DNA from: a virus
IMG/VR virus record: IMGVR_UViG_3300010392_000709
Location: 1-41,189 of that record
Length of the DNA stretch: 41,189 nt
Reading direction: 5' to 3' (one strand)
The position numbers were made by a program, and so were the translations under genes. The notes below the pieces were generated by a model, which saw only the letters and a list, made by a program, of their open reading frames with translations, ran no database searches and was not told the origin of the DNA. Shown here piece by piece: positions 7,092-14,102 of the stretch (positions are counted from its first letter, which is position 1; the number at the start of each line of letters is the position of its first letter).

Positions 7092-7461
7092 TTTCTTTTC
7101 CTTCTGTAAGGTGATGATACCAAAACTCATTCGTGCCTAAATACATTAATGTTGCCTCAAACAAACTATCAGCCTGCTTAGTTTGGAAAGTCCAATGAAC
7201 CTTCCAGTGGCAAAAACCACAAAGAGGAATCAATTCACTTTCTTGCTCGTTCCCTATGTTTTCATAGGTTGTATGATGTAAATGCATAGACTTATCCTCT
7301 TCGCCACACATTCCACATTCATAGTCATAAATCGAAAAGAAAGCCCATCGCCTCTTTTTCCATGACCATGATTTGATATAGGGACGATATTTATCTGGAG
7401 TCATTCCAGTAAAGTCATCATCCCTATCCATAGGTTCTATTTCATTTCCGTAGCTCTCCAT
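7081..7461 (-). CDS. HNH endonuclease
   Basis: The protein has a CGMCG zinc knuckle, then LHHTTYENIGNE, ELIPLCGFCH and a final WKVH, which is the Cys-His-Asn-His arrangement of a canonical HNH nuclease with structural zinc. It has 126 residues and lacks an obvious separate DNA-binding domain. It sits among small unknown genes, as free-standing homing-type nucleases often do, but a packaging or restriction role cannot be excluded. Confidence 0.85.
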   Translation of the reverse strand: MESYGNEIEPMDRDDDFTGMTPDKYRPYIKSWSWKKRRWAFFSIYDYECGMCGEEDKSMHLHHTTYENIGNEQESELIPLCGFCHWKVHWTFQTKQADSLFEATLMYLGTNEFWYHHLTEGKENGN

Positions 7462-7464
7462 GAT

Positions 7465-7812
7465 TCAAACCCCGCGCTTGATATCATCCATCTTAGAACC
7501 AACAGTTCTTTTGAGCCACTGATTACGAGTATCGTCCTTGCCATAATTGACATGAACGCCCATCAGCTTTCTAGTTCTATCCTCATCGAAAGGAATGGGA
7601 CCATCAGAATTTCCAAACATCGTCCCAAAAACATTTTCCCAAATGGTAACCCGAGCCAAAAACTCACCGAAATTGCTTTCAGTAAGTTCACTCATTCCAA
7701 CACTTAAAAAGAGGCAACCAACGGCAAAAATGTAATCATCATTTTTCTCACCATCTTCCTTAAGAAAAATAGACTTATCCTCAACCTTGTTGTAATCGAC
7801 ATTTAAACTCAT
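7465..7812 (-). CDS. Hypothetical protein, 115 aa
   Basis: A soluble protein without recognisable motifs. An AAGGAG ribosome site lies about eight bases before ATG 7812, and the gene overlaps the upstream one by four bases. The middle (DYIFAVGCLFLSVGMSEL) is hydrophobic but too polar at its edges to call a membrane helix. Confidence 0.65.
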   Translation of the reverse strand: MSLNVDYNKVEDKSIFLKEDGEKNDDYIFAVGCLFLSVGMSELTESNFGEFLARVTIWENVFGTMFGNSDGPIPFDEDRTRKLMGVHVNYGKDDTRNQWLKRTVGSKMDDIKRGV

Positions 7813-8036
7813 TTGTCATTCTCCTTACGAAGCTTGTTCGAATAGAAATCATCACGCTCAACCTGATCTTGCAGATCAAGCTTGGAATAGAAAAGCCAAT
7901 GCTTCTGTTCCCTAATATCCTCTTTCGAGTTGGAAAACGTATTGCGTTGGTGAAGCGCATTTTCAAGAATTGCCTCATCATCCATAAGAACTTCAACCTC
8001 GTCCGCATAGACAATCTCATATGTTTTATCAGCCAT
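7809..8036 (-). CDS. Hypothetical protein, 75 aa
   Basis: ATG 8036 (MADKTYEIVYAD...) has a GGAGG site six bases upstream, so the longer frame from 8081, which would run through the upstream gene, is rejected. The protein is highly charged and helical, with a basic end. Function unknown. Confidence 0.65.
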   Translation of the reverse strand: MADKTYEIVYADEVEVLMDDEAILENALHQRNTFSNSKEDIREQKHWLFYSKLDLQDQVERDDFYSNKLRKENDK

Positions 8037-8355
8037 TGTATTCCTCCAAAGTAGGGCCATCAATATAATCCAAACCCTCACGATAAAAGAGAGTCGCTAC
8101 ATCACTTGGAATGTTTTCAATTCGCTTATCCCAAACAGAAACCCCACAAGCTTCCATAAACCTGTCAGGCTGGAAACGAGGGTTATCGTCCGAAAAAAGA
8201 ATGCAAAGCTTATCGCAAACACGAGTAAACTCAATACCTGCGCCAATGTCATTCTGAACACCATACCGAAGAAGATCAGCAATAGCATCATAATGACGCC
8301 TTGCAAACCATTCTTTTCTGTAAATCCTGTTACCAAGTTCAACGAGCTTATCCAT
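8029..8355 (-). CDS. Hypothetical protein, 108 aa
   Basis: The sequence begins MDKLVELGNRIYRKEWF and looks largely helical. A GGAGG element precedes ATG 8355, and the start forms a TAATG overlap with the small zinc-finger gene upstream. I recognise no family with confidence. Confidence 0.65.
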   Translation of the reverse strand: MDKLVELGNRIYRKEWFARRHYDAIADLLRYGVQNDIGAGIEFTRVCDKLCILFSDDNPRFQPDRFMEACGVSVWDKRIENIPSDVATLFYREGLDYIDGPTLEEYNG

Positions 8356-8489
8356 TAGTAATCCTCCGGGCCTTTGTTTAGTGAATTAGGTGCATCCCAA
8401 TGATAATTGCACACTGGGATTTCAATTCTTCCTTGCTCTTTGTAGTTGATTTCAGTAGCAGTCTTGTCACAATAAGCACAATAACTCAT
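8355..8489 (-). CDS. 44-aa zinc-finger protein
   Basis: The short protein begins MSYCAYCDK and has a later VCNYHW, giving a Cys-x2-Cys...Cys-x2-His arrangement suited to one zinc. It is joined by ATGA to the HTH gene upstream and by TAATG to the gene downstream, which is strong evidence that it is translated despite its length. It probably acts in a protein or nucleic-acid contact. Confidence 0.65.
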   Translation of the reverse strand: MSYCAYCDKTATEINYKEQGRIEIPVCNYHWDAPNSLNKGPEDY

Positions 8490-8641
8490 CGTCTGCCGCC
8501 ATTGGAAAGGAATCCCAATGTTTCAACTGCCCTGCGAATCTTGCTTTTACTGATTCGCATTTTTGCACTGATATCCTTAACACTCATCCAAGGACATTCA
8601 ATCCAATAAACCCAAACCTGTAGTAGAGTATTATCATTCAT
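8486..8641 (-). CDS. 51-aa helix-turn-helix protein
   Basis: Residues 19-44 (MSVKDISAKMRISKSKIRRAVETLGF) form a well-shaped helix-turn-helix: a first helix ending in Ala-Lys, a turn around Ile-Ser, and a recognition helix with Lys-Ile-Arg-Arg. The N-terminus is aromatic. It starts in a TAATG overlap with the upstream stop. A small DNA-binding regulator is likely; the target is unknown. Confidence 0.7.
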   Translation of the reverse strand: MNDNTLLQVWVYWIECPWMSVKDISAKMRISKSKIRRAVETLGFLSNGGRR

Positions 8642-8874
8642 TATCCTACACCCCTTTCAAAGATGCGAATTGAATCTCGTAAGTAACTCTCAATTAATCC
8701 ACCAGGAGCAAACTCACGATACCATGTAACAGACATTTGACTTAAGGATTCTCCACTATTTCTTGTAAGAAGTCCAGGATATTCACCATCCCAAACAATA
8801 CCAATGACAATTACTTCCTCTGCAAACTCGTCGTAAATCTTACAGATTTTTTCAAGAATTTCATTGAGTGTCAT
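8641..8874 (-). CDS. Hypothetical protein, 77 aa
   Basis: The protein has a hydrophobic strand (EEVIVIGIVWDG) and an aromatic C-terminal half, without recognised motifs. A GGAG element lies eight bases before ATG 8874. It is coupled to the helix-turn-helix gene downstream by TAATG. Confidence 0.6.
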   Translation of the reverse strand: MTLNEILEKICKIYDEFAEEVIVIGIVWDGEYPGLLTRNSGESLSQMSVTWYREFAPGGLIESYLRDSIRIFERGVG

Positions 8875-9266
8875 ATCAAATTCTCCAAGTCAACTGTCTT
8901 AGCCCTAAATAGGGCATCTGCCAAAACACCTTCAAACGGATAATCAAGTGGGGGACTCCACTCATCACTAGTAACTCTCATCAACCATGACTCATAATTG
9001 CAAGGAGCAAGTTCCTCCAAATCATCAACACCCCACCAGTCAAAAAACTCATCCAGATAATGATAACCCATAATGTCAATCGGATTATCCTTGAACAAAT
9101 TAAAAACGTGGCCTGAAATTGTGTAAATGCCAAGACCATGAACAAAGTTCATAGCACCAGCATAAACCCAACAAAAACCACGAGTGTAAACCTCATTAGT
9201 GTCAATACCTTCATAAATAACAGGCTTGATACCTCTAAAGGCTTTTTTAATTAGTGGGAGTTTCAT
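8871..9266 (-). CDS. Hypothetical protein, 131 aa
   Basis: A basic N-terminus (KLPLIKKAFRGIK) is followed by an aromatic, acidic body rich in Trp, Tyr and Phe. No catalytic motif is visible. It overlaps its neighbours by four bases on either side. Function unknown. Confidence 0.65.
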   Translation of the reverse strand: MKLPLIKKAFRGIKPVIYEGIDTNEVYTRGFCWVYAGAMNFVHGLGIYTISGHVFNLFKDNPIDIMGYHYLDEFFDWWGVDDLEELAPCNYESWLMRVTSDEWSPPLDYPFEGVLADALFRAKTVDLENLI

Positions 9267-9490
9267 ACAAGCCTGCTACAATTTACCCTACGCTCACTAA
9301 CAAAGTCGCCAGTCTCTTCATCGTAAAGACGAACAACAGCATAAGCGGGAGAATCACCATGACCGGAAACCGAAAAGTCAATTTCCTCAACAACTCCAAG
9401 GTATTTCATTCCGTTGAACCCCTTGATGAAGATATCCTCACCAATAAGTTCACTGTGATCCCTGAAATTATGGTTATGATTAAAACCCAT
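9263..9490 (-). CDS. Hypothetical protein, 75 aa
   Basis: ATG 9490 (MGFNHNHNF...) is chosen because a GGAGG site lies eight bases upstream; ATG 9496 is too close to it. The sequence suggests a small beta-barrel with repeated Val-Glu/Val-Arg strands. It overlaps the end of the gene upstream by eleven bases. Confidence 0.6.
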   Translation of the reverse strand: MGFNHNHNFRDHSELIGEDIFIKGFNGMKYLGVVEEIDFSVSGHGDSPAYAVVRLYDEETGDFVSERRVNCSRLV

Positions 9491-9659
9491 TTTCATTTCC
9501 TCCAATAAGTTGTGAACCAACAAACTTGCTGGCCCCCGCCGCCGTGCGGCGTGGCCTCATGCTATCGGCCATCCTGGCAAATAACAACCTCGCACCCCAC
9601 CAAATCAGACCCCCGAATCCCGCTCCAATTTGCTCGCGGGGGTCTAATTTGATGGACAT
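9480..9659 (-). CDS. Small basic protein with GC-rich core, 59 aa
   Basis: The open frame (MSIKLDPREQIGAG...) is Gly-, Ala- and Arg-rich and has a possible short hydrophobic helix (FGGLIWWGARLLFARM). Its core, about 9530-9645, is markedly richer in G+C than its neighbours and holds two inverted repeats. It may be a recently acquired segment, so I am less sure that the frame is real. Confidence 0.45.
   Translation of the reverse strand: MSIKLDPREQIGAGFGGLIWWGARLLFARMADSMRPRRTAAGASKFVGSQLIGGNENGF
9538..9645. repeat. GC-rich inverted repeats
   Basis: Two inverted repeats lie close together: GCCGC-CGT-GCGGC at 9538-9550, and the nine-base arms AGACCCCCG at 9607-9615 and CGGGGGTCT at 9637-9645, separated by 21 bases. 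Neither has a T-run on the minus strand, so they are not typical terminators. They contrast in composition with the surrounding AT-rich genes. Confidence 0.6.
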
Positions 9660-9661
9660 TT

Positions 9662-9868
9662 TCACTCGAATTGAACACTCTCATTTCGAGCCTTAGCCAA
9701 AAACTGACGGACACTCATTGTTGCACCGTCAATCCCATTCACAAACTGCTCGTAAGCCTCATGAGAAACATCATTTTCATGTCCCTGCATCAAGTCAAAA
9801 AGATAGTCAGCATACTGCTCACCAGCCTCAACTAAAATACCAAGTGATTCATAAAGTTCGTTATCCAT
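9662..9868 (-). CDS. Hypothetical acidic protein, 68 aa
   Basis: The protein appears wholly helical and acidic, from MDNELYESLG to a short C-terminal ESVQFE. The ribosome site AAAGGAG is well spaced before ATG 9868. No family is recognised. Confidence 0.65.
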   Translation of the reverse strand: MDNELYESLGILVEAGEQYADYLFDLMQGHENDVSHEAYEQFVNGIDGATMSVRQFLAKARNESVQFE

Positions 9869-10034
9869 TTCGCTCCTTTAGGTCTTTGATAGCTTCCCTG
9901 GCTTCAATCAAAGCCAAGACTGCTTCTGTTGAATACTTGTTACTGGGAGTCAAGGCATCTACAACCTGATAGGCCATAGTAATACCATCCAATCTTCCCT
10001 TGAAATAAGCCCTGTCAAAATCTGATTCAGGCAT
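9861..10034 (-). CDS. Hypothetical protein, 57 aa
   Basis: The start at ATG 10034 (MPESDFDRAYF...) is supported by AGGAG about seven bases upstream; a longer frame from 10070 would run through the preceding gene. Helical and charged. Function unknown. Confidence 0.6.
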   Translation of the reverse strand: MPESDFDRAYFKGRLDGITMAYQVVDALTPSNKYSTEAVLALIEAREAIKDLKERNG

Positions 10035-10545
10035 CAATAAGCTCCTGTTCTTTAAGCCACTCAATTTCATCCTTGATCATATCAGGGACGTTTTCAAGAA
10101 GCTGTTCGATTTCATCTGTAAACTCCATGAAATTGTCAACTTCCTCACGACTATCGAAGGAAGGATAACGAGGATAACCAAGATTACCACCCTGACCCTT
10201 CCAACCATAACTCTTAGCTCCCTGGAAATAAGGAGTCAACCAGCCACCTTGCCTACCATTTGAAAACACTCCCGAGTAGCCAAACTCATGAGCAATTTCA
10301 GTAGCCTGATTCCACCATTCCTCCTGAACAACATTCCAGATCATTTCAGCACCCTGCTCATCTTCAACGTCAATACCACCATCGTATTTCACGTTGATCG
10401 ACATAGCAGTCTTAGAGCCAATATCACCCCAAATGTAACCAGGATGCTCAGTTTCAAACTGATCCTGAGAATACTCATCCTCACAATCCTCGCAAATATC
10501 ATCTTGGTTCAACTCCTCATCATACCCGCAAAGGTCACAAATCAT
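10027..10545 (-). CDS. Protein with N-terminal zinc ribbon, 172 aa
   Basis: CDLC at residues 3-6 and CEDC near residue 18 form an N-terminal zinc ribbon. This is followed by a mixed domain with Gly- and aromatic-rich stretches (YSGVFSNGRQGGWL) and a helical acidic C-terminus. GGGAG precedes ATG 10545 at eight bases. The domain order suggests a nucleic-acid-binding adaptor, but the family is unknown. Confidence 0.7.
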   Translation of the reverse strand: MICDLCGYDEELNQDDICEDCEDEYSQDQFETEHPGYIWGDIGSKTAMSINVKYDGGIDVEDEQGAEMIWNVVQEEWWNQATEIAHEFGYSGVFSNGRQGGWLTPYFQGAKSYGWKGQGGNLGYPRYPSFDSREEVDNFMEFTDEIEQLLENVPDMIKDEIEWLKEQELIDA

Positions 10546-10715
10546 ACCAGATACTCCCTATCTGCAATGCGAGATTCCTCTCGCTCACGAATAATATCTT
10601 CTGCCTCATAATCTCTCATGTATTCAAATTGAGTCATAGGAGGAAGTTCCATTTCCTCGAGAAATTCTGCAAACTCCTCGTCATCATGAACTTCACTAGG
10701 ATCACCGAAAACCAT
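10542..10715 (-). CDS. Hypothetical acidic protein, 57 aa
   Basis: ATG 10715 overlaps the stop of the small membrane peptide as TAATG; the longer frame from TTG 10730 is not needed. The protein is very acidic in its first half and Glu/Arg-rich in its second, probably helical. Function unknown. Confidence 0.55.
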   Translation of the reverse strand: MVFGDPSEVHDDEEFAEFLEEMELPPMTQFEYMRDYEAEDIIREREESRIADREYLV

Positions 10716-10810
10716 TACGACACCACCCAAGCTACAATAGCGGACATAAGAATATCAATTTCTGGGATACTGGCAACATAGATCATTGCCAGTTTAAGCC
10801 TATTCATCAT
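10715..10810 (-). CDS. 31-aa hydrophobic peptide
   Basis: The frame (MMNRLKLAMIYVASIPEIDI...) is mostly hydrophobic, with an Arg/Lys N-terminus and two acidic residues in the middle, so it may lie on or partly in the membrane. AAAGGAG precedes the ATG pair, and it is linked by ATGA to the gene upstream and TAATG to the one downstream. These overlaps are the main evidence that it is real. Confidence 0.5.
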   Translation of the reverse strand: MMNRLKLAMIYVASIPEIDILMSAIVAWVVS

Positions 10811-11205
10811 ACTCCTTTCGTATGAAAATTGCGAACCTCTTGAATGAGGCTAGCGGAAGCATCACGAGTAAACTGAAGATATCTGCCATCATCTCCGCCC
10901 TCAATTGCCTCAATTTCCTTAGCAATGACATTGAACGAAAGTCCCATATCATTTAGGAAAGCAAGATACTCAAGACGACTCATATTGTCCCCGGCAAAAA
11001 ACTTATCAATGCCCTTTCCAAATGAATCACCAAACTCAAAGATGTCAACAGAGTCAAGCTTTCTTCCGGACAACTTACATCCAGCAAGCTCACAAAGAAC
11101 ACCCAAGCAACAGTAAGTATTACTGTCACTATCATAAAGAGCCCTAGTACCTTGCCAATACTTTTTAGACCGTAAAGCCCCGGTCCATTCGCTAATCGCT
11201 ACCAT
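10807..11205 (-). CDS. Conserved phage protein of unknown function, 132 aa
   Basis: The sequence WTGALRSKKYWQGTRALY followed by YCCLGVLCELAG matches, from memory, a protein that recurs in actinobacteriophages and has no assigned function. The two adjacent Cys and a third four residues later are conserved in what I recall. ATG 11205 is chosen since family members begin close to the WxxALRS motif. Confidence 0.75.
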   Translation of the reverse strand: MVAISEWTGALRSKKYWQGTRALYDSDSNTYCCLGVLCELAGCKLSGRKLDSVDIFEFGDSFGKGIDKFFAGDNMSRLEYLAFLNDMGLSFNVIAKEIEAIEGGDDGRYLQFTRDASASLIQEVRNFHTKGV

Positions 11206-11470
11206 CTTCAGCAAGCCTTTCATGCTCGTCAATATTTTTATCTACCTTACGAAATTCCGTTCCCGAGGGATTCGCAAACCATTCACCAATAGGTCCAACA
11301 TCTCCATGTTCATCGGAGTATTGAAAGACCCTTGTAAACCAATTACTTACATCGAGCCCCGTATCCCTCTCAAAGATTCTTCGTGCTTTAGCCGCTGCAT
11401 CTTTGGGACTATTTGCATTTGTAACCTCAAAAGGGATACGAAACTCAACCACATAATACTTTTCGTCCAT
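11192..11470 (-). CDS. Hypothetical protein, 92 aa
   Basis: The protein opens with beta strands (KYYVVEFRIPFEV) and a helix rich in Ala and Lys (SPKDAAAKARRIFERD), an alpha/beta arrangement. The stretch before ATG 11470 reads TAGGAGGATGA, a very strong ribosome site that also covers the stop of the tiny membrane gene. Function unknown. Confidence 0.65.
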   Translation of the reverse strand: MDEKYYVVEFRIPFEVTNANSPKDAAAKARRIFERDTGLDVSNWFTRVFQYSDEHGDVGPIGEWFANPSGTEFRKVDKNIDEHERLAEDGSD

Positions 11471-11478
11471 TCATCCTC

Positions 11479-11592
11479 CTAGAGCGATAGAAAAATTGCC
11501 AGCGGGATAAGAATCCAACCCGCAATAACCAAACCAACCAAAACCGCCAACACAGTCAGCAGTCCACCTAAAATTGTACGAATAAAAAACAT
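11479..11592 (-). CDS. 37-aa single-helix membrane protein
   Basis: The frame begins MFFIRTILGGLLTVLAVL and continues as one long hydrophobic segment of about 28 residues with a single Arg near the N-terminus. A perfect AGGAG lies five bases before the ATG. It starts seven bases after the stop of the ATPase/zincin gene, so the two are probably co-translated. Its function is unknown; as a partner that anchors or senses for the upstream protein it would be notable. Confidence 0.65.
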   Translation of the reverse strand: MFFIRTILGGLLTVLAVLVGLVIAGWILIPLAIFLSL

Positions 11593-11599
11593 CTTACTC

Positions 11600-12961
11600 C
11601 TAACGATAGTTTTCAATGATAAGACGACCAATCAGATCATCAGCAATGTGACGAAACTCTTCTTCATCATCATGCAAACCCGACTGGATATGATCATTCT
11701 CATGGATAAGAGTACCCACAAGAGCATTAAGTTTTCCAGGAGCACACAATTCGTAATTGATGAAAATACGACGATCACGAACGGCACCCCAAAGCTGTTC
11801 CTGACTTTCATCAATAGGATCAAAGAAAGAAACAACACGCTTATCAACTGTAACACCAGCACGTTCAATCATTGTTAAAGCTTCATCCAAACGTGCCTCA
11901 TCAGTTTCAGTCATCTTTCGAGTGTCAAACGTATCCTCACCCGAAAGAACATCATGAATTGTATCAACCCCGGCACGCTCTAAAGCACACTGAACCACAT
12001 AAGGAACCTGAACAGCGTGATAACCTTTAATCTTAAGCCGAGTAGCAACAAACTTTGGAACAGGATCAGAAACAGGAATTGCCTTATCACCCTCAAGATC
12101 ACTCCAAACACTAAGCCAAAGCTCTTTATGCTCTGGATACATTGAGTAACCCGAAACCTGCATCTTCTCATAGCACCTCTGATCAGCACTCAGATACTTC
12201 TCAACCAATTCAGGAGTATCGAATGCCGAAATGATATCTCCAACCTTAGCTCCAAGGACATGAGCATCACGAACTCTACGCTCCTCATTGAGAGTAATAC
12301 TATTGAATTGATAATCCCAAATCATAGGCCCAAAATCTTCCTCACAGAATTCGTGAACACGAACACCCTTATGAAAGATCAAGCCATCTGGAGAATTGCT
12401 TCTATCGAAAATCGAAGCAATACTCGTTGAGAAAACCTTTTCACGGTTGATACTGAAATACTCATCAAAATTCTCGAGCACATTCATTACTTCTGGAGGA
12501 GGATTCCAAGTTTCCTCATCACGAATGAAAACGGAAAAGATACCATCTTCATCAAGAGGTTCATCAACCAATTCCCACCACCAACGAGAACCATTCTCAA
12601 CAAACTCATCAATTGCATTTGCCAAAGCTTCACGAACAATCTGGAAGCTATCCTCCCAGGAAAGAACACCGGCTTCAGCAGTGTAAGAGGAAGGCTTACG
12701 AGTACCGTTATTGTAAACGAAGAAAACCTCCGAAATATCATCGGACTCTTCAATCTCGTAATTCATCCGATAAGCACCATCGGCATCATTTCCTGCATTC
12801 AGCCACGACCAATTCCTGCGGAGAGCAGCAATAGGAGCGAATTTTGAACCAGAACCGAATTGACCAATCGTATCCTCATTATCCCTCTTGGTTGAAATCC
12901 CCAACTTTTCGAGGAACAACCTATTTACGTCACCACTCTCATTAGCGATTCGAACGTACAT
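11600..12961 (-). CDS. GHKL-type ATPase fused to HExxH zincin domain
   Basis: The N-terminal third shows Bergerat-fold ATPase features: GQFGSGSKF at residues 33-41, close to the G2 box of Hsp90 (GQFGVGFYS), and REALANAID at 110-118, an N box with Glu111 and Asn115. The boxes occur in reverse order to Hsp90 or MutL, suggesting a permuted variant. The C-terminus has HENDH at 420-424 with acidic residues and a His about twenty residues later, as in gluzincin-type metalloproteases. Similar ATP-binding proteins are recalled from other phages, but I do not know a named function. The gene follows a repeat-rich intergenic region and precedes a tiny membrane protein. Confidence 0.7.
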   Translation of the reverse strand: MYVRIANESGDVNRLFLEKLGISTKRDNEDTIGQFGSGSKFAPIAALRRNWSWLNAGNDADGAYRMNYEIEESDDISEVFFVYNNGTRKPSSYTAEAGVLSWEDSFQIVREALANAIDEFVENGSRWWWELVDEPLDEDGIFSVFIRDEETWNPPPEVMNVLENFDEYFSINREKVFSTSIASIFDRSNSPDGLIFHKGVRVHEFCEEDFGPMIWDYQFNSITLNEERRVRDAHVLGAKVGDIISAFDTPELVEKYLSADQRCYEKMQVSGYSMYPEHKELWLSVWSDLEGDKAIPVSDPVPKFVATRLKIKGYHAVQVPYVVQCALERAGVDTIHDVLSGEDTFDTRKMTETDEARLDEALTMIERAGVTVDKRVVSFFDPIDESQEQLWGAVRDRRIFINYELCAPGKLNALVGTLIHENDHIQSGLHDDEEEFRHIADDLIGRLIIENYR

Positions 12962-13159
12962 TTTATTTTATTCCTTATGTCGGCGTCAATATTGACATTG
13001 GGCATTGACTACACTCTATCGGCTCAGGGCGGGAAAACAACGTACAGAACTGTTTATTGCTATGTTGGATCAGGAGTTGACGAAACGTTGACCGCACGTT
13101 GGCGGCAAATTGCGCCCTGCAAATTTGGAAGCAATCTGTGGCAAATTTGAATATTTCTA
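12962..13159. promoter_or_regulatory. Repeat-rich intergenic regulatory region
   Basis: This is the largest gap in the left half of the window. It holds a perfect 12-base palindrome GTCAATATTGAC at 12985-12996, right before the ribosome site of the ATPase/zincin gene; four GTTGR units at 13064, 13076, 13087 and 13098, spaced 11-12 bases; and GCAAATT units at 13105, 13119 and 13141. No gene is visible. Operator sites or a small replication-origin-like array are the likely readings; I cannot name the binding protein. Confidence 0.5.
13064..13108. repeat. Four tandem GTTG repeats with helical period
   Basis: Units starting GTTGG, GTTGAC, GTTGAC and GTTGGC begin at 13064, 13076, 13087 and 13098. 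The 11-12 base spacing places them on one face of the DNA, as expected for a cooperatively bound protein. Confidence 0.55.
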
Positions 13160-13498
13160 TTAATCCACTACTATCATCAACTCATCAATCAGAAGAGCAT
13201 CTTTGATATTTCCTCTTGCCGTGTTGTGTATTTGGTCAACCATGATTGAAGTAAATTTTGCGTCAACATAAACTACAAGACCTTCATCATTTTGCTCAAT
13301 GTAAGCATAAGGCTTACCAACCTTATGCCAATTCTGTACCATAGGGATAGGAACATTTTCGATAATATGTTCATATCCTATCGTATCATAAAAAATCAAA
13401 TGCTCATCAAGAAAAACACAACAACCTTCACCATCTCTTAAATCACAAACTGATCTATATGGCACTTTTTCCTTTAGAGCTTTAACTGTATTTTTCAT
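13160..13498 (-). CDS. Hypothetical protein, 112 aa
   Basis: ATG 13498 (MKNTVKALKEKV...) has an AGGAG site nine bases upstream and is chosen; in-frame starts at 13519 (ATG) and 13561 (GTG) are possible. The sequence alternates beta strands and loops, with Cys pairs CDLRDGEGCC that need not bind metal. Function unknown. Confidence 0.6.
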   Translation of the reverse strand: MKNTVKALKEKVPYRSVCDLRDGEGCCVFLDEHLIFYDTIGYEHIIENVPIPMVQNWHKVGKPYAYIEQNDEGLVVYVDAKFTSIMVDQIHNTARGNIKDALLIDELMIVVD

Positions 13499-13584
13499 TA
13501 TGTCAATCTCCTCTCCCATATGGGCTTCCAAAAGATTATATGGGACATTATATAAGCCCACGAAATTTCCCAGCGAAATTAATT

Positions 13585-13950
13585 TTAGCTCCCATTATAA
13601 TTTTCCGCAATTTCCCCATGCAAACCGTGAAGTAATTTTTTGTTGATCGGATGATTTTCAACCCAATTCTTACCCTCAACAAACCTAATCGACACCTGAT
13701 CACAATGAGTGAATGCTAGAATATCAGCCGCCAACTGAGAACAAAGTTCAACATCGGCCCAAGCTGTCCCTATATGAATAATGTAGGGAGTATCAGAACA
13801 ATGAGTTCCAACCCCTACGCTGAGGACTACAGCAGTATTTTCAGGCAAAGTATAGTCTCTCACTAACTCCCCGTCTATTGCAAAATCTGTTATATCATTC
13901 TCGTCAAATATGATATGATTCTTCGAATCCAAATATCCAGTTCTTGTCAT
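13585..13950 (-). CDS. Hypothetical protein, 121 aa
   Basis: A soluble alpha/beta-looking protein with no recognised motif. It is the first gene after the 150-base gap holding a perfect palindrome at 14012-14028, so it may be transcribed from its own promoter. Codon use looks like its neighbours. Confidence 0.6.
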   Translation of the reverse strand: MTRTGYLDSKNHIIFDENDITDFAIDGELVRDYTLPENTAVVLSVGVGTHCSDTPYIIHIGTAWADVELCSQLAADILAFTHCDQVSIRFVEGKNWVENHPINKKLLHGLHGEIAENYNGS

Positions 13951-14011
13951 AATATCTTGGCAACCTTTCCAAGTTACAATCGCGTTACAGTATTTCCGTC
14001 TATATTTGTGT

Positions 14012-14028
14012 TTTATACTCGGTATAAA
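14012..14028. promoter_or_regulatory. 17-base palindrome, possible operator
   Basis: TTTATAC-TCG-GTATAAA is a perfect inverted repeat with seven-base arms in an otherwise empty gap (13951-14102). One arm contains TATAAA, which could serve as a -10 element on either strand; no convincing -35 was found. An operator overlapping a promoter for the gene ending at 13585 is plausible. Confidence 0.45.
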
Positions 14029-14102
14029 GCAAACCCAAAGGGGAATAACACAAACTCAAAATTTGCCCTATTATCACTACAAGCTGTAGCGAATGCAAAT
14101 TG

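Noticed and set aside
9607-9645. Nine-base inverted repeat as a terminator
   Set aside because: The loop is 21 bases long, there is no T-run on the minus strand, and it falls inside an open frame.
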